Assembly (NCBI GenBank): GCA_902796265.1
Contig: CADBOG010000113.1
Location: forward strand, 1 to 33,722
Reading direction: 5' to 3'
Length of the DNA: 33,722 bases
From: an uncultured Bacteroidota bacterium
GTDB lineage: Bacteria > Bacteroidota > Bacteroidia > Bacteroidales > P3
The position numbers were made by a program, and so were the translations under genes. The notes under the pieces are model-generated. The model was not told the DNA's origin and searched no databases. It worked only from the letters and a program-made list of their open reading frames with translations. Below, in pieces: positions 14,519 through 23,415 of the stretch. How positions within the stretch are numbered: the stretch's first letter is position 1; every line of letters begins with the position of its first letter.

Positions 14519-15214
14519 ATGAAATCCTTTATTTGCAAGTTGTCGCTGCTGTTTCTGTTGTCATTTTATGTGCCGCATTGGGTAGTAGCACAACCTGTTG
14601 TCGAGATACCATTTCGCTATGATATCTGTGCAAGTGCAAATTTTGAGGAACATGCCAGATGCCGTCTGGAAATATATATGAATAATTATCCTCAGTCGCA
14701 GTTGCGCGATGTCTATAAGTTTTGTTTTCAGGATTTCTTTGGCATAGAACATCTATTATCTGACTCAATGGCGTCAGTGAGGTATATTGATTATGAGTTA
14801 AATAATTCTGATACTAATGATTGGAACTCCCCTCTGTTTTATTATCGTTCGTTGCTTGGCAACTATGTGCGTGTTGACATAGGCTATGTTAGAAAAGGAA
14901 TCATTCCAATGGGAACTCTGGTGTCTGCCATGCTAAAAAGCTCTGAACCTATCGACTATGATGCAGATGTATGGAGAAAGCGGTGGCATCAGATTCTTGA
15001 CATTTTGCAGCAAATCGAACCCAAACCGCTCAATTATGATGAGGATTACCGCCTTATAGAAGAAACAATAGATAAGGGACAATATGCTGTTCACCACAGT
15101 CGTCTTTTCAATACAACGTACCATGAGCATTACCGTATTGTACGTTTTGATATTTTTATAGAAAAACTACTACCACTTATAGAAGCAGCAAAAAACAATC
15201 AAGAAATCGAGTAA
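14519..15214 (+). CDS. Secreted Bacteroidales protein of unknown function
   Basis: 231 residues. A signal peptide (about 1-24, hydrophobic core LSLLFLLSFYVPHWV, cleavage VVA-Q) leads a soluble domain of about 205 residues. It contains QLRDVYKFCFQDFFGIEHLL, then YRSLLGNYVRVDIGYVRKGI, and a late HHSRLFNTTYHEHYRIVRFD. I recognise this pattern from conserved hypothetical periplasmic proteins of Bacteroides and Prevotella, but know no function. Several clustered histidines near the end (HHS, YHEHY) could bind metal; that is speculative. It starts 28 bases after a good -7 box and ends 20 bases before the AtoE-type transporter gene, so the two may be one operon. Confidence 0.72.
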   Translation: MKSFICKLSLLFLLSFYVPHWVVAQPVVEIPFRYDICASANFEEHARCRLEIYMNNYPQSQLRDVYKFCFQDFFGIEHLLSDSMASVRYIDYELNNSDTNDWNSPLFYYRSLLGNYVRVDIGYVRKGIIPMGTLVSAMLKSSEPIDYDADVWRKRWHQILDILQQIEPKPLNYDEDYRLIEETIDKGQYAVHHSRLFNTTYHEHYRIVRFDIFIEKLLPLIEAAKNNQEIE

Positions 15215-15234
15215 TCAAGCAATAATACACTTCC

Positions 15235-16611
15235 ATGTTCCAAAAACTTATCAACGGTTCTGTAAAACTCGTCCAGCGTTGGATGCCGGAACCATTTCTT
15301 TTTGCTATTATCCTGACATTCATTGCGGCATTACTTGCAATGCCTATATGTAGACAAACCCCAATAGAGGTCATAACAAATTGGGGCGGTGGCGTTTGGG
15401 GCCTATTGGCTTTTGCAATGCAGATGGCGTTGGTCTTAGTTACTGGTTCGGCACTTGCGTCGGCACCAGCTCTAAAACGCGGTATTGCATGGATGGCTTC
15501 GCTACCTAAAACCCCTGTGGCAGCCATTGCGTTGGTTACAAGTGTGTCGGCAATTGCATGCTGGCTTAATTGGGGGTTCGGATTAATTGTCGGAGTTATC
15601 TTTGCCAAAGAGATTGCCCGTCGTCTGAATGGAGTCGATTACCGCCTTTTAATTGCTTCGGCTTATAGCGGTTTCGTTGTTTGGCATGCGGGTCTTTCTG
15701 GCTCCGTACCCTTGAAATTGGCAACACCAGGACCCGACCTTGCAGCAGCAACGAGTGGCGCCATAGTCAATCCGCTTCCAATCTCGCAAACAATATTGCA
15801 TCCGTTCAATATAGGAATGGTAGTGCTGGTAATTATAGCAATAACAGTTGTTAATGCCATGATGCACCCCAAAGGAGAGAATGTTATCAGTGTAGATCCA
15901 AACCTTTTGGAAAAATCGGAATCAACTCCCAAAACGGTAAAACAAATTGGGGACATGCCGAGGAAAAAGACCCCAGCAGAGATTTTGGAAAACAGCAGAT
16001 TACTTACGTGGTTTGTATCGTTGTTGGGACTTTCCTATGTGATTATCAACCTTTGTTTCAAGGGTGGTGCGTTCGATTTGGGTGCTGTCATAATGATATT
16101 CCTTTTCCTCGGTGTTCTTTTTCATGGAACACCAGTCGCCTATGTACGTGCTTTCGGCAAGGCAGCATCAGGTGCAGCAGGAATAATCCTACAGTTTCCT
16201 TTCTATGCAGGTATTATGGGAATTATCACAGGAGTAGGAGAGAGTGGTATTTGCTTTGGTACAGTCATCAGCAACGCATGTATCAACATTTCTTCGCCAG
16301 TGACTTATCCTTTGTTGACATTTCTTTGTGCTGCACTACTTAACATGTTTGTTCCTTCGGGCGGCGGACATTGGGCAATACAAGCACCAATCATGTTCAC
16401 AGCAGGAGCCGAGCTGGGAGTAGATCCAGGGTTGACGGGAATGGCAATCGCATGGGGCGATGCATGGACAAATATGATTCAGCCATTCTGGGCACTTCCC
16501 GCGCTGGCAATAGCAAAATTGAGTGCTAAAGATATTATGGGATTCTGTCTCATAGATCTCTTTGTCAGCGGAATAATTATATCAGGAGGCCTATTGCTTT
16601 GGGCTATTTAG
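15235..16611 (+). CDS. AtoE-type short-chain fatty acid transporter
   Basis: 458 residues, strongly hydrophobic with about 10-12 membrane helices. Diagnostic segments are the N-terminal FQKLINGSVKLVQRWMPEPF, SAIACWLNWGFGLIVG (about 105-120), SGFVVWHAGLSGSVPL (about 145-160) and, near the end, FVPSGGGHWAIQAPIM and GDAWTNMIQPFWALP. These match the AtoE/TIGR00366 family, which is linked to acetoacetate and short-chain fatty acid uptake in E. coli. In a Bacteroidales fermenter it could take up or release short-chain acids; direction and substrate are inference. The start ATG 15235 gives the family N-terminus. It is followed after 50 bases by the MBL-fold lipoprotein gene. Confidence 0.88.
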   Translation: MFQKLINGSVKLVQRWMPEPFLFAIILTFIAALLAMPICRQTPIEVITNWGGGVWGLLAFAMQMALVLVTGSALASAPALKRGIAWMASLPKTPVAAIALVTSVSAIACWLNWGFGLIVGVIFAKEIARRLNGVDYRLLIASAYSGFVVWHAGLSGSVPLKLATPGPDLAAATSGAIVNPLPISQTILHPFNIGMVVLVIIAITVVNAMMHPKGENVISVDPNLLEKSESTPKTVKQIGDMPRKKTPAEILENSRLLTWFVSLLGLSYVIINLCFKGGAFDLGAVIMIFLFLGVLFHGTPVAYVRAFGKAASGAAGIILQFPFYAGIMGIITGVGESGICFGTVISNACINISSPVTYPLLTFLCAALLNMFVPSGGGHWAIQAPIMFTAGAELGVDPGLTGMAIAWGDAWTNMIQPFWALPALAIAKLSAKDIMGFCLIDLFVSGIIISGGLLLWAI

Positions 16612-16661
16612 CAATAGGCAAGGATGCCAAAAAAGAAACGAATAAAAAAACAAAAGATAAA

Positions 16662-17525
16662 ATGAAAAAAATCGTTTATTTCTCAATTATTATCAGTCTT
16701 CTTGCTATAGGTTGTAAGTCAAAGAATAATCCAAGTTGGGTTGTAGATTCCACTCAAATGAATAGTAAAGGAATTAATGCTATTGTTGATAACATAAACA
16801 TGCGTGTTCTGGCAATAACCGATGTTGAGAACACAATGTCCGCAGATCTTTTCAAGGGTTCGTTTGACGATAGCCTTCTTGCTGAGAAGGCACCCGATGG
16901 TCAATTCGCATCGGTTATAAATGCTTTCCTTGTTGTGAGAGGAGACGATATAGTACTCGTAGATGCCGGATTGGGTAATGACAAGGGTGGCAATTTGCTG
17001 GCAAAACTAGATTTTCTAGGCGTAAAGCCAGAGAAAGTGAGTGCTGTATTGCTCACACATCTTCATTCTGACCATATTGGAGGATTGCTTCGAGCAGGTA
17101 TGCCAACATTCCCTAATGCCGATATCTATCTTTCAGTAGAAGAATTCAATGCGTGGGCAGATGGTGGTGTGCTTGCAGAACGAAATGCCCAGTGGAAAGA
17201 GGTATTGGCATCGTATGCTGACAAGGTGCGTCCGTTTGTAGATGGCGACACATTGATAGACGGTTTGGCGATTGCAATGCTTGCTCCTGGTCATACTCCT
17301 GGACATACAGTATATAGAGTTGGCAACTGCCTATTTGTTGGAGACCTTGTACATGCAGAGGATCTACAGCTTACATATCCCGATTTCTGCGCACGTTATG
17401 ATGGAGATTATCCACAAGCAGTCATGACCCGCAAAAAAATGATAGATTATATAACTGATAACAAATTGTTGATGTGTGGTGCACATTGCTATACTCAGCC
17501 AATAGTTATTGATGGCAGCAAATAA
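16662..17525 (+). CDS. Metallo-beta-lactamase-fold lipoprotein hydrolase
   Basis: 287 residues from ATG 16662. I chose it over the upstream in-frame start at 16599 because it gives a clean lipoprotein signal MKKIVYFSIIISLLAIGC (Cys18) and the longer version overlaps atoE. The metal motif THLHSDH (132-138), APGHTPGH (208-215), VGDLVH (Asp228) and AHCY (His275) are the full zinc-ligand set of the MBL superfamily. The domain resembles quorum-quenching lactonase and glyoxalase II-like hydrolases more than true beta-lactamases, but the substrate cannot be read from sequence. It would be anchored facing the periplasm. It follows the AtoE-type transporter closely and precedes sdaA by 51 bases. Confidence 0.85.
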   Translation: MKKIVYFSIIISLLAIGCKSKNNPSWVVDSTQMNSKGINAIVDNINMRVLAITDVENTMSADLFKGSFDDSLLAEKAPDGQFASVINAFLVVRGDDIVLVDAGLGNDKGGNLLAKLDFLGVKPEKVSAVLLTHLHSDHIGGLLRAGMPTFPNADIYLSVEEFNAWADGGVLAERNAQWKEVLASYADKVRPFVDGDTLIDGLAIAMLAPGHTPGHTVYRVGNCLFVGDLVHAEDLQLTYPDFCARYDGDYPQAVMTRKKMIDYITDNKLLMCGAHCYTQPIVIDGSK

Positions 17526-17576
17526 CAGAGAATGAATTGGTAGACAAACCAGAAAATCCCTATGAACAACTGAATT

Positions 17577-18785
17577 ATGGAAACAATAAAAAAAATATAC
17601 AAATGTGGCTATGGACCCAGCAGTAGCCACACAATGGGACCTCATCGAGCTGCGGAGCTGTTTGCGGAACGTGCAAAGGATGCCGTCCGCTACCGTGTCA
17701 CTCTTTACGGTTCCCTTGCCGCTACAGGCAAAGGACACCATACCGAATTGGCTATCTATAGAGGGTTGGCTCCCAAACAAGTTGAAATAGTATGGCGTCC
17801 AGACATTGTCAAGCCTTTCCATCCCAACGGGATGCTCTTTGAGGCTTTGGATGCTAACGGAAACACCACTAAAGACTGGTTGGTATACAGCATTGGAGGT
17901 GGCGACTTGTCAACCGAAAACGGCATAGTTCCGTTGGATATTCCCCAAGACGGATTCGAAGTCTATCCCCACAATACCATGGCGGAGATAATGAAATTCA
18001 TGGAGAAGGAAGGTCTCAGTTTTTGGGAATATGTTGAACGCCACGAAGATGAAAGCCTTTGGGATTATTTGGAGGGAATGTGGCAGCAAATGCAAAAGAC
18101 CATAGAAGAGGGGTTGCAGAACGACCGTGTAATACCTGGAGGGCTTCATTTGCGTAGCAAGGCTCATCAATATTATATTAGAGCTTCGGCTTTCAAACCC
18201 TCTCTTCAGAGCCGAGCATTAGTGACAGCATACGCATTAGCAACCAGTGAACAGAATGCCTGCGGAGGAAAGATTGTAACAGCACCTACATGCGGGTCGT
18301 CGGGCGTGCTGCCTGCCGTGCTATATCATCTTAAGAAAGCTCACGACTTTAGTGACATGGAAATTCTTCGAGCAATGGCAACAGCAGGACTTTTTGGCAA
18401 CGTCATTAAGACAAACGCCAGCATCAGTGGTGCCGAGGTTGGATGTCAAGGAGAGGTGGGCAGCGCATGTGTGATGGCTGCCGTTGCCAGCAATCAGCTT
18501 TTTGGAGGAAGTCCCAAACAGATTGAATACGCAGCCGAGATGGCTATGGAACACAATTTGGGTCTAACATGCGACCCACTTTGCGGCCTTGTGCAGATAC
18601 CATGTATAGAGCGAAATGCTATGGCAGCCCTTCGAGCATTAGATATCAATATTTATGCCATGATGAGTGATGGACGTCACATAATATCCTTCGACAAAGT
18701 TGTCAAAACTATGAAACTCACGGGAAAAGACCTCCCAAGCCTATACAAGGAGACGTCCCTTGGTGGTCTTGCCCTCAACGACTAA
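17577..18785 (+). CDS. sdaA: L-serine ammonia-lyase (L-serine dehydratase), iron-sulfur type
   Basis: 402 residues, single-chain form. It converts L-serine to pyruvate and ammonia with a [4Fe-4S] cluster. The start has YGPSSSHTMGPHRAAELF, typical of the beta domain. The alpha domain has APTCGSSGVLPAVLYH, KTNASISGAEVGCQGEVGSA and DPLCGLVQIPCIERNA. Cys290, Cys332 and Cys343 are spaced 42 and 11 residues apart, the same spacings as the three cluster cysteines known in Legionella L-serine dehydratase. The protein is slightly shorter than the E. coli enzyme (about 455), mostly in the linker between domains. It lies 51 bases after the MBL-fold gene and 12 bases before the inositol-monophosphatase gene, with which it is probably co-transcribed. 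Confidence 0.94.
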   Translation: METIKKIYKCGYGPSSSHTMGPHRAAELFAERAKDAVRYRVTLYGSLAATGKGHHTELAIYRGLAPKQVEIVWRPDIVKPFHPNGMLFEALDANGNTTKDWLVYSIGGGDLSTENGIVPLDIPQDGFEVYPHNTMAEIMKFMEKEGLSFWEYVERHEDESLWDYLEGMWQQMQKTIEEGLQNDRVIPGGLHLRSKAHQYYIRASAFKPSLQSRALVTAYALATSEQNACGGKIVTAPTCGSSGVLPAVLYHLKKAHDFSDMEILRAMATAGLFGNVIKTNASISGAEVGCQGEVGSACVMAAVASNQLFGGSPKQIEYAAEMAMEHNLGLTCDPLCGLVQIPCIERNAMAALRALDINIYAMMSDGRHIISFDKVVKTMKLTGKDLPSLYKETSLGGLALND

Positions 18786-18797
18786 TACAATCAAGTT

Positions 18798-19625
18798 ATG
18801 AAAGACCTTTGCGCCAATGTTATAGAACTCGCCATTGAAGTGGGAGAATATCTCAGCGGTGAGCGTAAGAAACTCACGGGTGCTGTTTCCTCCGAATCTA
18901 AAGGCGTTCATGATTATGTGACCCGTTTTGACCGCGAAGCTGAGCGTCGCATTGTAGAGCGGCTCCGCCGACTACTTCCAGAGAGCGATTTTATTGCAGA
19001 GGAAGGAACCGCCGGATCCACAGGCCGTTCACGTTATACTTGGATTATCGACCCACTCGACGGTACAACGAACTTCATTCATGGTCTTGCACCTACATGT
19101 GTTTCTATTGCATTGCAGGATAATCAGTTGTCATATGATAAAAAGCGTCCAATGATGGTTATAGGAGTTGTTGACGAGATATGGGCACAGGAGTGTTTCT
19201 CTGCTTGCTCTGTACAAGAGGGAGCTTTTCTTAATGGCAATGCAATCGGTGTTTCGAATGCACATTCGCTCAACGATTCCCTTATTGCAACGGGATTCCC
19301 TTACACAAACTTTAGCCGTATGGAGCAGTATATGCGTTTCCTCGAATGGACAATGCGCAACACACATGGTGTGCGTCGCCTCGGTTCGGCAGCAGCGGAC
19401 CTTATATATACTGCTTGCGGTCGTGTCGATGGTTTTTATGAGTATGGACTTAAACCTTATGATGTTGCAGCAGGAGCCTTTATCGTAGAGAAAGCAGGGG
19501 GCATAATTGGTGACTTTAGCGGTGGTAATGATTGGCTTCATGGCGGCGAGATGGTTGCGACAAACAATCATATTTTCAACGAAATAATCGATAAATTGGC
19601 AATTTTTAACCTGAATTCCCGTTAA
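18798..19625 (+). CDS. suhB: Inositol monophosphatase family protein (SuhB-like)
   Basis: 275 residues. FIAEEG (Glu68, Glu69), WIIDPLDGTTNFIHG (82-96, Asp85 and Asp88) and the later GLKPYDVAAGAFIVEKAGGI (with the metal-binding Asp) are the three metal-site motifs of the FIG superfamily. It hydrolyses phosphate from myo-inositol 1-phosphate or a related sugar phosphate using magnesium. Whether inositol, another polyol phosphate or PAP is the natural substrate cannot be decided from sequence. It lies 12 bases after sdaA and 26 bases before the NfeD-family gene. Confidence 0.88.
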   Translation: MKDLCANVIELAIEVGEYLSGERKKLTGAVSSESKGVHDYVTRFDREAERRIVERLRRLLPESDFIAEEGTAGSTGRSRYTWIIDPLDGTTNFIHGLAPTCVSIALQDNQLSYDKKRPMMVIGVVDEIWAQECFSACSVQEGAFLNGNAIGVSNAHSLNDSLIATGFPYTNFSRMEQYMRFLEWTMRNTHGVRRLGSAAADLIYTACGRVDGFYEYGLKPYDVAAGAFIVEKAGGIIGDFSGGNDWLHGGEMVATNNHIFNEIIDKLAIFNLNSR

Positions 19626-19651
19626 CAAATCATATCTCATATTTTGGAATT

Positions 19652-20986
19652 ATGAAAATCATCTTCTTTTTCCTTCTTTTGGTATCTTTACCCTTTTTTG
19701 CCATTTCCCAATCGGCACAAAAACTTGTTTACCATTTTTCTATTGACGAGGAGATAGCTCCTCCGGCATCACTTCGTGTCGAGAAGGCTATGGAAGAAGC
19801 AAAAGAAATTGATGCAGACCTAATAGTGGTTCATATCAACACATTCGGAGGAACACTCGATGATGCAGACAAAATCCGTACAGCATTTCTGCAATCAGAC
19901 ATTCCTGTATATGCTTACATAAACAATAATGCAGCATCTGCAGGTGCTCTTATTTCTATTGCTTGCGACAGCATATACATGCACAGTGGCTCATCTATCG
20001 GAGCGGCTACTGTGGTAGATATGGCAGGTGAGGTGCAACCAGACAAATACCAAAGCTACATGCGCTCTTTGATGCGCACAACAGCTGAAGCCCGAGGACG
20101 ACGTCCGGATATTGCTCAAGCTATGGTTGACCCCGACATTCATATCAACGGTATTAGTGATAGTGGCAAGGTCTTGACATTCACCACATCCGAAGCCATA
20201 GAATATGGCTATTGCGAAGCTGAGGTCGATAATGTCAAGACGCTCCTCAATCATGCAGGAGTCAAAGAGTACATTATACATGAACAACGCTATTCATTCA
20301 TTGATAAGCTAATAGGTTTTTTGGTTACTCCAATTGTTTCAGGAATACTGATAATGCTTATTATTGGTGGAATATATTTCGAACTACAACAACCAGGCAT
20401 TGGATTCCCATTAATACTGGCACTATCGGCAGCAGCACTCTATTTTGCTCCGCTTTATCTTGATGGTCTTGCTACATATTGGGAAATAATAATATTCATT
20501 ATCGGATTGGTGTTGATAGCGATTGAGATATTCGTTATCCCAGGTTTTGGTGTTGCTGGTATTTCTGGCATTGTTTGTGTGGTTGTTGGTTTGGTATTCA
20601 GTATGGTAGGTAATGTGGGTTTTGATTTTTCTGGCATTCCTGCAGGCATTGTAAGCAATAGATTGATGGTGGTTATGCTCGCCATCGCTATCTCATTACC
20701 TTTAAGTATATGGCTGGGAAAGAAACTATTTGAGAGTACACTCTTTGGAGGACTTGCACTATCTACCACAGAAAAAACAAGCGAAGGATTTACCGTTGCC
20801 GCAGATCAAATGCAGATGCTCATAGGAAAGGAATGCAAAGCTGCAACAATATTGCGTCCAGCAGGTAAAGTAGTCATTGAGGGACGCACATACGACGCTG
20901 TATCTCAGTACGGCTTCATTGAAAAAGGCCAATCGGTACAAGTAATAGATTATGTCAACGGTTCACTAGTTGTGAAGGAGTTGTAG
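19652..20986 (+). CDS. NfeD-family membrane protein with ClpP-class serine protease domain
   Basis: 444 residues. Signal peptide or first helix 1-20, then a ClpP/Crotonase-like domain with INTFGGTLDDADKIR (62-76) and NNNAASAGALISIACD (91-106). Ser96 is the likely nucleophile and Lys132 the likely general base, as in the PH1510 (STOPP/NfeD) proteases. Residues about 220-340 hold several membrane helices (LIGFLVTPIVSGILIMLIIG, then QQPGIGFPLILAL). A C-terminal OB-fold NfeD domain (about 385-444) has GKECKAATILRPAGKVVIEG. By family knowledge it cleaves or scaffolds stomatin-like membrane proteins; no stomatin gene is seen next to it here. It is preceded by the inositol-phosphatase gene. Confidence 0.9.
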   Translation: MKIIFFFLLLVSLPFFAISQSAQKLVYHFSIDEEIAPPASLRVEKAMEEAKEIDADLIVVHINTFGGTLDDADKIRTAFLQSDIPVYAYINNNAASAGALISIACDSIYMHSGSSIGAATVVDMAGEVQPDKYQSYMRSLMRTTAEARGRRPDIAQAMVDPDIHINGISDSGKVLTFTTSEAIEYGYCEAEVDNVKTLLNHAGVKEYIIHEQRYSFIDKLIGFLVTPIVSGILIMLIIGGIYFELQQPGIGFPLILALSAAALYFAPLYLDGLATYWEIIIFIIGLVLIAIEIFVIPGFGVAGISGIVCVVVGLVFSMVGNVGFDFSGIPAGIVSNRLMVVMLAIAISLPLSIWLGKKLFESTLFGGLALSTTEKTSEGFTVAADQMQMLIGKECKAATILRPAGKVVIEGRTYDAVSQYGFIEKGQSVQVIDYVNGSLVVKEL

Positions 20987-21050
20987 TAGGTTGTGTTGAT
21001 GCAAATCGTGCATAGCAGTTGTTAAAACAAACAAATAATGTCAAATATCA

Positions 21051-22745
21051 ATGCGAAACGCCCTTAAAATAATATGGCAATGCGACCGCAAAGGCTTTCT
21101 GCTCAAGCTTCTATATACCGCGCTTGGTAGTATCCTTCCCCTTGCCAACCTATATGTTCTTAAGGTTATGGTTGATGGCATAACTTCTGTGGCATCATGT
21201 TATTATGGCCAACCCAATGATTTTTTGGTGGATTCGCATTTCACATTCTTTACTTTTCAGCATTCAGTTTCGGGCATTTCTGCTGTCCTTATCTCCATTG
21301 CAGTCTTTTGTGCCATCATGCTGCTCAACAGGCTAATATCAATACTCGGTTCACTCAATGGTGAAATTCTGACACAGAAACTTATCGACCATATCAATGG
21401 CCTTATCCAGACACAATCTCTTCACCTTGATATGGCCTACTATGATAATCCTCGCTTTCATGATACATTTCATCGAGCACAGCAAGAGGCAGCCTTTCGT
21501 CCCATACGAATACTTGAGAACCTCGTTTCCGTTTTTGGTGCTCTCATTTCATTAGGTGGTGTTGCTGTTATGTTGCTTGTTGCCTCATGGCAGGTCGTTG
21601 TTGTCATGTTGGTGGCCATGATTCCTACATTTACCGTACGTCTTGTAAAATCTCGTCGCATCTATCGTTTCCGTCGCGAAACCACACAGCTGGCTCGTCG
21701 TAGTAGCTACTATGGAGCCCTACTTACTAACCGCATTTATGCCAAAGAGGTTCGGGCTTTTGCCCTTGGTGATTATCTACGCTCACTCTACGTCTCTATT
21801 CGCCGCCAGCTTGTCGACCGCTTACTTCGGATTTCTCGTCGCCTTGCAGTATACGACGCATTGACATCAATAGTGGAGGTGGGAGCCGTAGGCATCTGTG
21901 TGCTTCTTATGCTCAAACCCGTTTCAACGGGTGCTATCACGGTTGGTTCATTCGTGATGCTCTTCGAAGCATTCCGCCGTGGTCAAGGTTATCTCTCAAG
22001 CCTTGTTGGTGGCATAAGTGGACTTTATGAACATAAACTATTCATCAACAACCTATTCGAATTCCTTGAGCTAAAGCCAAATATTACTACACCAGATAAT
22101 CCTGAACCTTTCCCCGAGAGAGTAACGAAGGTTGAGTTCGACGATGTCACTTTTTCATATCCCGATATGATGCAGCCAACGCTTTCGCATTTTTCGTTTC
22201 GTGCCGAGCGAGGCGAAGTGTCTTATATCCGAGGCGAAAATGGCTTTGGTAAGACAACCATGCTTAAGCTGTTATTGCGACTCTATGACCCACAGCAAGG
22301 TTCTGTAAGAATAAACGGTATCGACATACGCCGTTTTTCTTTGGCTGACCTACGTCGCAATGTTAGTGCAATCTTTCAGGATTATGTACAGTTACAACTC
22401 ACTGTGCGCGAGAATGTAGAATTTGGTGATTTAAACCATCGCGGTGATGCATTACGTTTGGCTGATGCCCTTCGCAATGCAGATGCCGAAACAATCGTCA
22501 ATAATCTTCCAAAGGGGATAGATACCCAACTGGGACGGCAGTTTGATGATGGTCAAGAACTTAGCATGGGACAATGGCAACGTATCGCACTTGCACGTCA
22601 GCTATTTGCTGACGGCCAGGTGCTCTTTTTTGATGAACCCACCGCTTGGATGGATAAGGATGCACGTGAACATTTTACCCACTTGCTTGACGATTTATGC
22701 AAAAGCCACGTTGTACTCCTCGTTCAGCATTCCGTAGAGGAGTGA
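21051..22745 (+). CDS. ABC exporter half-transporter (fused membrane and ATPase domains), C-terminus cut by in-frame TGA
   Basis: 564 residues up to TGA 22743-22745. Residues 1-330 form a type IV exporter membrane domain with about six helices. The nucleotide-binding domain has Walker A GENGFGKTT (395-403), Q-loop FQDYVQL (442-448), signature LSMGQWQR (504-511, with Met in place of the usual first Gly), Walker B VLFFDEP (524-530), a D-loop TAWMD and the switch His560 in VLLVQHSVEE. Substrate unknown. The usual 30-40 residues after the H-loop are missing, but the same frame continues after the TGA for 36 more codons with ABC-like spacing (see the entry at 22746). The truncated form keeps all ATPase motifs, so it may still work. 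Confidence 0.88.
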   Translation: MRNALKIIWQCDRKGFLLKLLYTALGSILPLANLYVLKVMVDGITSVASCYYGQPNDFLVDSHFTFFTFQHSVSGISAVLISIAVFCAIMLLNRLISILGSLNGEILTQKLIDHINGLIQTQSLHLDMAYYDNPRFHDTFHRAQQEAAFRPIRILENLVSVFGALISLGGVAVMLLVASWQVVVVMLVAMIPTFTVRLVKSRRIYRFRRETTQLARRSSYYGALLTNRIYAKEVRAFALGDYLRSLYVSIRRQLVDRLLRISRRLAVYDALTSIVEVGAVGICVLLMLKPVSTGAITVGSFVMLFEAFRRGQGYLSSLVGGISGLYEHKLFINNLFEFLELKPNITTPDNPEPFPERVTKVEFDDVTFSYPDMMQPTLSHFSFRAERGEVSYIRGENGFGKTTMLKLLLRLYDPQQGSVRINGIDIRRFSLADLRRNVSAIFQDYVQLQLTVRENVEFGDLNHRGDALRLADALRNADAETIVNNLPKGIDTQLGRQFDDGQELSMGQWQRIALARQLFADGQVLFFDEPTAWMDKDAREHFTHLLDDLCKSHVVLLVQHSVEE

Positions 22746-22856
22746 TTAGATAATATGAAGATGGGGATGATAAAACGGGGTAAACCCATTTTGGCGGGAG
22801 GAAGTGATGTGTGGTTGGAGTGGATGTGGGTTAGAGTTAAGTTAGAGTTAGGTTAG
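22746..22856 (+). pseudogene. In-frame continuation of the ABC exporter after the TGA (36 codons)
   Basis: Reading on from the TGA gives LDNMKMGMIKRGKPILAGGS and then DVWLEWMWVRVKLELG before TAG at 22854-22856. Counting from the switch histidine, glycines fall at +17 and +23, exactly as in MsbA-type exporters, where HR...EDG is followed by ERG. This strongly suggests the piece is the lost C-terminus. Its last codons run into the 11-bp-type repeat that starts at 22831. A weak 8-bp hairpin with one mismatch (22772-22779 against 22785-22792) lies within it. Confidence 0.55.
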
Positions 22857-22873
22857 AGTTAAGTAGGAGTTGG
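22831..22873. repeat. 11-bp tandem repeat, about four degenerate copies
   Basis: Units TTAGAGTTAAG, TTAGAGTTAGG and TTAGAGTTAAG, then a diverged TAGGAGTTGG, at an 11-bp period. It is related in period and wording (GAGTTAAGT, GGAGTT) to the array at 4620-4700 and lies between the ABC gene and the thioredoxin-like gene. Confidence 0.7.
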
Positions 22874-22884
22874 AGATGTGGTTT

Positions 22885-23358
22885 TTACTTAAGCGTTGTT
22901 ACTGCTTTCTTTGTCCAGAGGCTTAGGAAATTCTTCACTTTTTTTCGATCATAGCCCTTTCCCTCCTCAAGAGATGCTGACTCCTGAATGTGTATGGGGC
23001 GTCCCTCATCGTTTAGAATGACGAATACGGGGAAGCCGAAGCGTGCTGGGTTGCCAAGGTATTCCATCGCCTCGGGGTTCTTGTTGTCCTTCGAGTAATT
23101 GACATGGATGTAGATGAACTCCTCTTTAATAAGGGGAGCAATGGCGGTGTCGGTGGTGGCGAATTGAGCGAAGCGGATACACCAAGGGCACCAGTTGCCA
23201 CCAACCTGGCAAAGGACATAGCGTCCTGTTTCGGCAGCTTCGGCTATTGCGTTGTGAATCTGCTCCATTCCGTTGATGGATTCGTCATAATATTTTTCTT
23301 GTGCGCTGGCGAAACCGAATGATGCCAGCATGGTAATAATCAAAAAGAGTTTTTTCAT
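22885..23358 (-). CDS. Secreted thioredoxin-like protein
   Basis: 157 residues. The signal peptide MKKLFLIITMLASFGFASAQ (1-20, cleavage ASA-Q) is followed by a short thioredoxin fold. The redox motif is WCPWC (Cys57, Cys60), preceded by CQVGGN and followed by the cis-proline segment FGFPVFVILNDEGRP. It belongs to the periplasmic DUF255/thioredoxin-7-like group and probably reduces or isomerises disulfides in exported proteins. The partner reductase is not encoded nearby. It lies 57 bases downstream of galE on the same strand and may share its transcript. Confidence 0.85.
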   Translation of the reverse strand: MKKLFLIITMLASFGFASAQEKYYDESINGMEQIHNAIAEAAETGRYVLCQVGGNWCPWCIRFAQFATTDTAIAPLIKEEFIYIHVNYSKDNKNPEAMEYLGNPARFGFPVFVILNDEGRPIHIQESASLEEGKGYDRKKVKNFLSLWTKKAVTTLK

Positions 23359-23415
23359 GGTATTGTTGATTATTCAAAAGCCATTAATAATTGGGTATAG
23401 TATTGCTTTTGAGAG

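Noticed and set aside
22743-22792. Selenocysteine insertion at the TGA of the ABC gene (hairpin at 22772-22792)
   Set aside because: The hairpin is weak, has a mismatch and lies too far from the TGA for a bacterial SECIS. No selenocysteine is expected in this part of an ABC ATPase.
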